Positions 57,501 through 64,000 of a stretch of DNA of 64,000 nucleotides are shown piece after piece. Source of the DNA: Herpomyces periplanetae (Eukaryota; Ascomycota; Laboulbeniomycetes; Herpomycetales; Herpomycetaceae); assembly GCA_009733715.1 (NCBI GenBank), contig WMKJ01000013.1:117657-181656 (forward strand). The letters are read 5' to 3'. The position numbers and the translations under genes were made by a program. Every line of letters starts with the position of its first letter. Within the stretch, counting starts at the first letter, position 1. Under the pieces are notes generated by a model, which saw only the letters and a program-made list of their open reading frames with translations, had not been told where the DNA came from and did no database searches.

Positions 57501-58202
57501 TGCGAATGATGGATGGATTGTACGGCGTAGTTTGGTGTGGCATCGCCAGACTTATTTGATACAAAATCTTCTACTCCCGCTCTCCCTGCCCTGCCATGCG
57601 CTGTGCCGTGCCATGCAATGCAGTTGCCAAAATTATGGTGATGCGAAACATGATGAATCGCTTGTCCTGTCTGTCTCGCTTCTATCCGGTGTGCCCTCTT
57701 GGAATGTCCTTGATGTAATATTTTCGTTCTATATCCATGGCTTACCCTATCAATTTCTGCTAGTATTGATTGCCCGTAAATTAATCTCCTTCACTCGTTC
57801 GCTCTTCCGCTGGTCCATATCTTAATTATTACAATACTAAGCTAACTATATTAATACTAACCAAATCTAACATCTCCAACCCAAACCATCGTCTCGGGCC
57901 GCACAGTATCGGGAAGGCTTTTCGCATTCCAAACGCTCTCAAATCATAACTTTACTCTAATTAACGCAACTCGTATTAATTAACTCTAATCAGCCGTTTG
58001 CCCATGCAGCGAACTTTTCCTCTTCATCCACCTTGCTCATCCTGTTCATGACATCTATACTGAGCATTGTGTCCGTCCGTTAATCCACTCAGTCCATTAA
58101 CGTAACCTACACAAATGGCAATTTCTTGTTTGATTCAGATAAATTATTCCCTTTTTATCCACTAAATTTTTGCCGCCCGTTACTCGTTCATACTCCCGTT
58201 TT

Positions 58203-58258
58203 CACTATACACTATACACTATACATTGTACACTGCACACTGCACACTGCACACGACA
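58203..58258 (+). repeat. Heptanucleotide tandem repeat
   Basis: Eight 7-bp units in register: three CACTATA, one CATTGTA, three CACTGCA and one CACGACA. The array drifts from one variant to another, as in a small minisatellite. Confidence 0.9.
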
Positions 58259-59575
58259 TACAATTATTCCCCTCATAGCTCACGCCACTGCCCTTAATTA
58301 TTTTGTCGTATCTTAGAGTATCTTCCTCGTTCCATTGCCCTATCTTATTTGGTACATACAGCACACCCAATGATAGTTATAAAATTTACCACTTATTCTT
58401 ACCACCTTCACACGATCATATCCTAACTGCGCTACTCGTTCCCACACGTTTACCGGTTCTCTTGTGCCCCTGCTTTCATCTCCCAACTTAACCCTCCCCA
58501 ATAACAATTATACGTGTGCTATCGCCAACTATTGCCAAGTCAGGCCAGTCCAGTCCATGCCATATCGTCATTAAGTCTAAACTATCAAAATTTCTACGTT
58601 GGTTTTACAAGTCCACTTGACAGTGTAGCACACACCTTAATCCATGATTTCCGGGCAGCCAGGTCACTCGTCACTTGGCTGATGAGTCTAAGTGTGCGTT
58701 TGTATCGATTTGTACATATGATCCGAAACAACATATCCACACGTTATCCATCTTTTTCACACGACAAATTAGGCTGATGTACGCACGCACGCTAATACAT
58801 CAACTACTGCTCACTATCCCAACCTATTCCCTAAATCATTCCTTCCAACGTGTCCTTAATAGTCCAACTAGTAGTGTTATCATGATCAAAAAGTTAATTA
58901 CATAAAATTCCATTTTTGCCCGCGTAGATATTCACTGATAGTACACTGAACTAAGTGAAACTTGATGAGCTTTGAATGCCTTTTTTAACTCTCATTCATA
59001 ACCGTTCTTACGAAACAGCTGTTAATGCACACCCAACTGGTTTGCTGAAAAATTTTCCATACGCTTTTCGTAAAGTTTTCCACGTTATCACTACTCATGC
59101 TGTTACCCTTTACTTACCGTTGTTTATCAGTTGCCCATACTTCCAATCATGGCCATGTCAGTTGACATAGTTAACTGACCGTGACACTTATCACCGTAAA
59201 CTAGAGTAAAATGCTTTATTTTTTTGGCCAGCCAGCTCACTCTCCTTATCCCAACCAATGCCCAAGATGAGCATCCATGTGACGCAACTGCCTTCTGAAT
59301 CTCTAGCCCACTTTTGATGCAGAGTCTGGTCAACTTCTCGCACACAGGAGTTTTAGGGCTAGCAAGGCCTGTCTCTCTCACTTGTCACAAATCGTGCATC
59401 TATACCGAATGTCCCGCTTTCTTTATCCCCTCCGCACACTACCGCTCCCCTCCCCTCTTCTCTCCTCCTGTTCACTTATCGCTCTGCTCCACCAACTTTT
59501 CCACACGTGTATCTTTATACATCCATCCACTTCAACTTTGAATCATTACTCTACCATGTTATGACGTGACATGTC

Positions 59576-59630
59576 ATGCTATGCTATGCCATGCTATGTT
59601 ATGCCATGCCATACCATACCATACCATATC
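59576..59630 (+). repeat. Pentanucleotide tandem repeat
   Basis: Eleven 5-bp units of the form ATGCT, ATGCC, ATGTT, ATACC and ATATC in perfect register. Confidence 0.9.
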
Positions 59631-62090
59631 ATTCTCTAGCTAACCCATGACTCTTCATTTCTATATGGATTACTTTGCATGCCCGTAGATTAATTCCCTA
59701 AAAACAAGTTTCCATGTAAACTACATTCAATACTCATTTTACATGCTACCGTGCGTTTTATTTTGTCGAAACCTTGGTCAATGATTCTATCATTGCTGGT
59801 TAGTTAGCTTTCCATTTAACATATTCGACTGAATACTAGACCATCCAAGTAAGCGTGATTCTGCTAAATAATTAGGGTCAAGGTTCCAGACACCATTGGT
59901 ATTACTTTTTATACATATTATCGACCCCTCCTATCTATCTTGTTATCTACACATTTTATTAGTGTAAAGCATGGCTGCGTTTCATTAATTCAGTCGCAAC
60001 CATCGCCCTCGCCGCTGCCGCCGTCACTTTAGTAGCCGCTGCCACCTATTGCTCACTCGCTTGCACACTCAATCTTATATTTCGACTTGCTAATTATTGA
60101 TTGCTCATCCGCCCTGTTCCTCCTTTCCCATTTTGTATATTCATAACCTTGAGCAAGCTTACTCTCAAGTAAGCTGTGCTGCACTGCACCGCTCTGCATG
60201 GAACATTATCTATCGAGAAAATCCGTTTATCCGCTCCGCGTTATATCCCATTTCCGCTCGTTACGTAAATACTTACCAATCAATAAACTTTCCCTAATTA
60301 TTCCAAATTTACTTGCACTCCACATCCTCTTAAATCGGCCTTAATCGGTAATTTCATCCAATTTAATGACTGCTGTTCTCGTAGGTTTGGCTTGCTGTGT
60401 AAATCGATGAAATCATTTATTGCTTGATTCATGTACATTTTGCCGTATGAGTACATCCGTCAGCATTAACTTCCTATTACTACAGTTGCCGCCATCTTTT
60501 CTATCAGCGTAATCCATTTTCGCCATGATTGATGTACTTGTAATCATTACCATCGATGTACCGTAGACTTGTATACTCATAGCTGTCATTACTGTACAAT
60601 ACCACGGCCCCGCTACTACGGTAGTTCAACTCAGTATGCTTGTGCACGATAATCGCCGTCTCACTCAATTCACATAAATTTCTTTGAGCGCATATGCAAT
60701 ATCGGCGATTCTTTATTCCTGGGTTGGGTAAGTTCTTTGAAGGGTTTTTATCTTCACCGTCGCGCGTACGCCCACACACGCACACACAACGCATGCTTCC
60801 ACTCGAGCCTCGCTTGCACATACACACACACACACACATTTTCACACCCACACCTCCCTCAACATTGCAATCGCTCCTTCCTGACTTCCCAGCTCCATCA
60901 GACCCTTCCTTCCAACTTCCCCACTTTTTCTCTTCTCACCCGATTTCAATATTTATCTATTCTCGAATAAGAAATGCAATTCCAATATAAAAAAGAAATT
61001 ATTTCCTAAACAGACAATATTTCCTATTCACTCTTTCTATCTTTGTTAGTGTCTTTTATCCGTGAATGACATAATTGCTCTTCTGGATTCGTCATTCTCT
61101 CAACTCCGCCGGCACCCGTGTTTGACTGCCCCCCATCCACTCTGTTTTAAATACCGAAGCTAAACCCCTCATCTCCACCTCACCTGCCATCATCTTCCTC
61201 TTTTTCCCCTTCTTCACTCTTTTACTCACTCCAACTCCAACATCTTCACCTTCCCTTCTCCGCTCCATTATCCCTCTCCTCTTAATTCTTCCTTATTATT
61301 CAATCCTCTCACCCACTTCCCCAATGTCCTCCCTCTCGTCCCATTAATGCTCCTTTTCCCCTAATATTCTCCTACGCCATAACCTTACCTTACTTTTTAC
61401 CTCTATCCGTCAATTTTCTTCCAATATCCAATATTTCTCAAATCTCCATTGTGCGTCGGAATTTTTTCCTGGGCTTCTTTCGTCCCACTTACTGAACACT
61501 CATTTTATACCCCCCCCTCTCTTCAATTCTTTTCGTTTCAACCTCGCGGATTTTTTTTCATCCACTTTACCCTCAACCACCTCACTCTCTTCAAATCACC
61601 TCTCTACCTTTCTTCTGCCCTTCCCATTTCGCTTTATCATCTAATAAATACTCCCCACCCTCTCCTCCCTCCGAGACTTTTCTTCTTTCTCCTCCAGCCC
61701 TTTCCTCTATTTTCTTATCGCTCTCTCTCCACTCACGCTTTCACTTTTCCCTCTCATCTACCGTTTGTTCTCATCACTCTTTTCTCCTTCATCCCTCCCG
61801 CTCATCCAAATTTAATCATTTCCTCATCCTCCCAACTTTCCTTCCATCTCAAGTCTTTCATTCACCTCATCTTCAATATATATTCTGCTCAGCCCACACT
61901 CTTCTCTACACTGCCTCATCCTGAATTTCCCAATTTCTCTCGCTTTCCTTCTTATAAGAAGTTCTATCTCCTACACATATCACATTCCATTCAGTCTCCC
62001 CCAATACCGCTGTTCCCTCCAAAATACCATCTTCCATTCTTCTCTTTTACCTCATTACATACCAATTTCCTCACCTTACAGTTCTCTTCT

Positions 62091-63740
62091 ATGGTTTGCA
62101 ACCTTCCCTCTTCGACTCCGGCGTCGAATTCGATTCAGGCCGATTATTCTCCATCCCTATCCGCTGATGTTCTATTGGGAACAGTCCTCTCGGGATGGCT
62201 TCAGTTAATTGGTATTCTAGGCGTTGGTGCTTACGGAGTCGTCTACTTAGCCCGTGATATAACTTACGACACCCTCTACGCCGTGAAAGCTCTACGGAAA
62301 CTTGGTATAGAGCCACGGCAGGCTCAGTTCCAGGCCCGTGAATTAGCTCTTCACGCCGCCGCCAGCACTCATGAGAATGTCGTTTCTCTTTTATGCATCA
62401 TAGATTCCCCCGAAAATACCTTCGTTGTCCTGGAGTTCTGTCCCGAGGGTGACTTGTTTTCAAATATAACATGCAAAGGTCGCTACGTCGGTAACGACGA
62501 GCTTGCCAGATCTGCTTTTCTACAAATCCTCGATGCAGTCGAATTTTGTCATTCTTTAGGCATATACCACAGAGATTTGAAGCCTGAGAACATACTCGTT
62601 GCCGAGTCTGGCAAAACAGTTAAACTCGCCGATTTCGGCCTAGCAACTACTGATGCTGTTAGCTCCGACTTTGGCTGTGGTTCTACTTTCTACATGTCTC
62701 CTGGTAAGTCTAACTTTTCGATTTCCGTTCTTTTATCGCTCTTGCATTGTCCGTACCTGCTCCAATGCGTTCCGTACACCTTTCGTTCGTATCCCCTCAT
62801 TCCTCTTAGTTGTCCTCCCTTTGTAAAATTGTGCCTAACTTCCCATTTAGAATGCCAACAAGGTCGACCTGTTGCCAATTCAACCTACGCTTCAGCTCCC
62901 AATGATGTGTGGAGCCTTGGTGTAATTCTCATTAATCTCATTTGCGGGCGAAATCCCTGGAAAAGAGCGTCTGTAAAAGACACCACTTTTCGCGCCTTTT
63001 CTCAAAGGGACCCTGCATTTCTCTGCAGCATTCTCCCAATTTCTTTCGAGTTAAGCGTCATCCTTAATAAGGTTTTTGAATTTGATCCCGTCCGTAGAAT
63101 GGGAATCACAGAGCTAAGACATTCCATCATGCGCTGTGAACGACTCTCAGCTCCACCACAGTTAATATTATCAATGGCATTTTCCCCCGTTTTCTTTGAC
63201 AACCCAGGCCTTGTTGATCATTGTGCTGCAACTACCGTCGCGGCCACCCCCCCCGCACCATCAGTAGCTTCAGCATACTCAAAAAACTATCATCCGGGTG
63301 TCGAGCATACCCATCCCCCGCTTGCAGAATCCCCTCGTTTTGGATCAGAAAATGATTTACCCCCGTCTGCTTTTCCCACTTGCACCAAGATCCGCTCTTC
63401 CGATAGTTTGTTCGAAAGTTCGTCTCCCCTGCGTCACCAAAGTAGGACTTCTCAATATGTCAGTGGTAATGGTAGCTTCGCATCTTCGTGCTGTCAGTCC
63501 TCCACTGCTTCATCTCCCGTCACCTCCCCTGTGGAGGTTAGTAATGCGCCTAATCTGGGCTACGCCGATGATGCCAATTTGCCGCATGGTGGGCGCTACT
63601 TTTATCCATCGTTGAATCCTTGGTCTTGGTTTGGTAAAATTCCACCTTGTTACTTATCCGGAGCGTTTCAACCCGTATATGCGGGTTCTGGAAATGGGTG
63701 TGCGTCCCATGCGTTAATGTCTTTGACGCCAGTTTGTTAA
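62091..63740 (+). CDS. Ran1/Ksp1/Sks1-type serine/threonine protein kinase
   Basis: Two exons, 62091-62703 and 62851-63740, give 500 residues. The kinase domain spans ~35-300: glycine loop GVGAYGVVY (~44), VK (Lys ~65), EFCPEGDLFS, HRDLKPEN (~160), DFG (~181), GSTFYMSP|ECQQG with Glu restored across the intron (CCT G|AA), and SAPNDVWSLGVILINLICGR with NPWKRAS after it. The ECQ and ASAPNDVWSLG features are typical of the fungal Ran1/Ksp1/Sks1 group, which controls meiosis entry, nutrient response and filamentation. The C-terminal ~200 residues are Ser/Pro-rich. The frame is open a further 214 codons upstream, but that stretch is pyrimidine-leader sequence (Phe/Ser/Leu/Pro only), so I place the start at 62091. 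Confidence 0.92.
   Translation: MVCNLPSSTPASNSIQADYSPSLSADVLLGTVLSGWLQLIGILGVGAYGVVYLARDITYDTLYAVKALRKLGIEPRQAQFQARELALHAAASTHENVVSLLCIIDSPENTFVVLEFCPEGDLFSNITCKGRYVGNDELARSAFLQILDAVEFCHSLGIYHRDLKPENILVAESGKTVKLADFGLATTDAVSSDFGCGSTFYMSPGKSNFSISVLLSLLHCPYLLQCVPYTFRSYPLIPLSCPPFVKLCLTSHLECQQGRPVANSTYASAPNDVWSLGVILINLICGRNPWKRASVKDTTFRAFSQRDPAFLCSILPISFELSVILNKVFEFDPVRRMGITELRHSIMRCERLSAPPQLILSMAFSPVFFDNPGLVDHCAATTVAATPPAPSVASAYSKNYHPGVEHTHPPLAESPRFGSENDLPPSAFPTCTKIRSSDSLFESSSPLRHQSRTSQYVSGNGSFASSCCQSSTASSPVTSPVEVSNAPNLGYADDANLPHGGRYFYPSLNPWSWFGKIPPCYLSGAFQPVYAGSGNGCASHALMSLTPVC
62704..62850 (+). other. Stop-free 147-nt intron in the kinase gene
   Basis: The GTAAGT donor, GCCTAAC branch site and CATTTAG acceptor are canonical, and splicing recreates the conserved MSPE motif. 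The intron is 49 codons long and contains no in-frame stop, so an unspliced mRNA would encode a full-length protein with an insert at the APE position. Confidence 0.85.
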
Positions 63741-64000
63741 CTCATTCCTTACATATACACGTTTACACATACATTCATACCACAGTGAAAGTCCTCATTG
63801 ATTTGTGGTTTAGAAGGATTATTGTTTTGATAACATCGAGTGCATTTATTTAGCGTTGCGCGGGAGTGATTTGTTCTGTCGACTACATCAGCAGCGTGCT
63901 TCTGTTCGCCGGTTTGATTATACGATTTGACATTGTTGTTTCTGCTCCACACCACATGGGCTTTATCGGTTGTCTTTTTCATATTACATTATTTTTTCCT

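Larger units (their letters stand above)
57501..62090 (+). other. Long pyrimidine-rich region upstream of the kinase
   Basis: 4.6 kb, pyrimidine-rich on the + strand, increasingly so from 61000 to 62090. It holds simple repeats (listed separately), (CA)n near 60770-60840 and a CACGTG at 59504-59509. No supported coding gene. A good 3' splice site, TTTCCTCACCTTACAG, ends at 62080, ten nucleotides before the kinase ATG, so part of this region may be a spliced 5' leader. Confidence 0.45.

Noticed and set aside
61449-62090. 214-codon in-frame N-terminal extension of the kinase
   Set aside because: Composed almost only of Phe, Ser, Leu, Pro, Thr and His from a pyrimidine tract, with no domain, and a splice acceptor sits just before the ATG at 62091.

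Overview
This window reads as a nuclear chromosome segment of an ascomycete fungus. Evidence: short spliceosomal introns (about 40-160 nt) with GTANGT-type donors, CTAAC/CTGAC/TTAAC-like branch sites and pyrimidine-tract AGs, together with proteins of fungal or ascomycete type (Eaf1/Vid21, Ies1, Shr3, a Ran1/Ksp1-type kinase, an ascomycete-style MIT protein). The mixture of intron-rich genes and moderate-to-low GC could fit an early-diverging lineage, but the sequence alone does not fix the genus. No tRNA, rRNA, CRISPR array, transposon or viral sequence was recognised.

Layout, left to right. 1-7.2 kb: a partial MIT-domain gene (-) and the NuA4 scaffold EAF1 (+). 7.3-13.2 kb: NFX1-type zinc-finger protein FAP1 (-), divergent from the splicing helicase PRP28 (+). 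13.6-18.6 kb: SDH2, a DUF1993 protein and mitochondrial ribosomal protein bL34m, all +. 19-24.1 kb: STE24 (-) divergent from ERG12 (+), then SHR3 (-). 26.3-30.2 kb: a TPR/SET-like protein and a small unrecognised two-exon gene (+). 30.2-36.3 kb: proteasome beta-1 PRE3 (-) divergent from mitochondrial uS13m (+), a bem46-type hydrolase (-), and an ER cyclophilin (+) with two possible C-termini. 36.9-47.8 kb: DED1 (-) divergent from IES1 (+), and mitochondrial isoleucyl-tRNA synthetase ISM1 (-). 47.8-62.1 kb: a 14-kb stretch with no recognisable protein gene. 62.1-63.7 kb: a Ran1/Ksp1-like protein kinase (+).

Most genes are unrelated housekeeping functions: chromatin (EAF1, IES1), RNA helicases (PRP28, DED1), mitochondrion (SDH2, bL34m, uS13m, ISM1), ER and secretory membrane (SHR3, STE24, cyclophilin), sterol pathway (ERG12) and proteasome (PRE3). 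ERG12 and STE24 share a promoter and are linked through the prenyl pathway: mevalonate kinase feeds the farnesyl groups of CAAX proteins that Ste24 processes.

Points of most interest: (1) the cyclophilin gene can end either in an ER-retention-like RAEL tail or, through a downstream 3' exon that fits in frame, in a membrane-spanning tail; (2) the 14-kb gene-poor region has mirrored purine/pyrimidine strand asymmetry around a TATA-bearing centre, the same architecture as the DED1/IES1 divergent promoter, which predicts an unannotated leftward transcript and a very long kinase leader; (3) PRE3 has a 15-nt exon that holds its autocatalytic cleavage junction; (4) the kinase gene has a stop-free intron of 3n length at the APE motif; (5) CACGTG E-boxes recur in most promoters.
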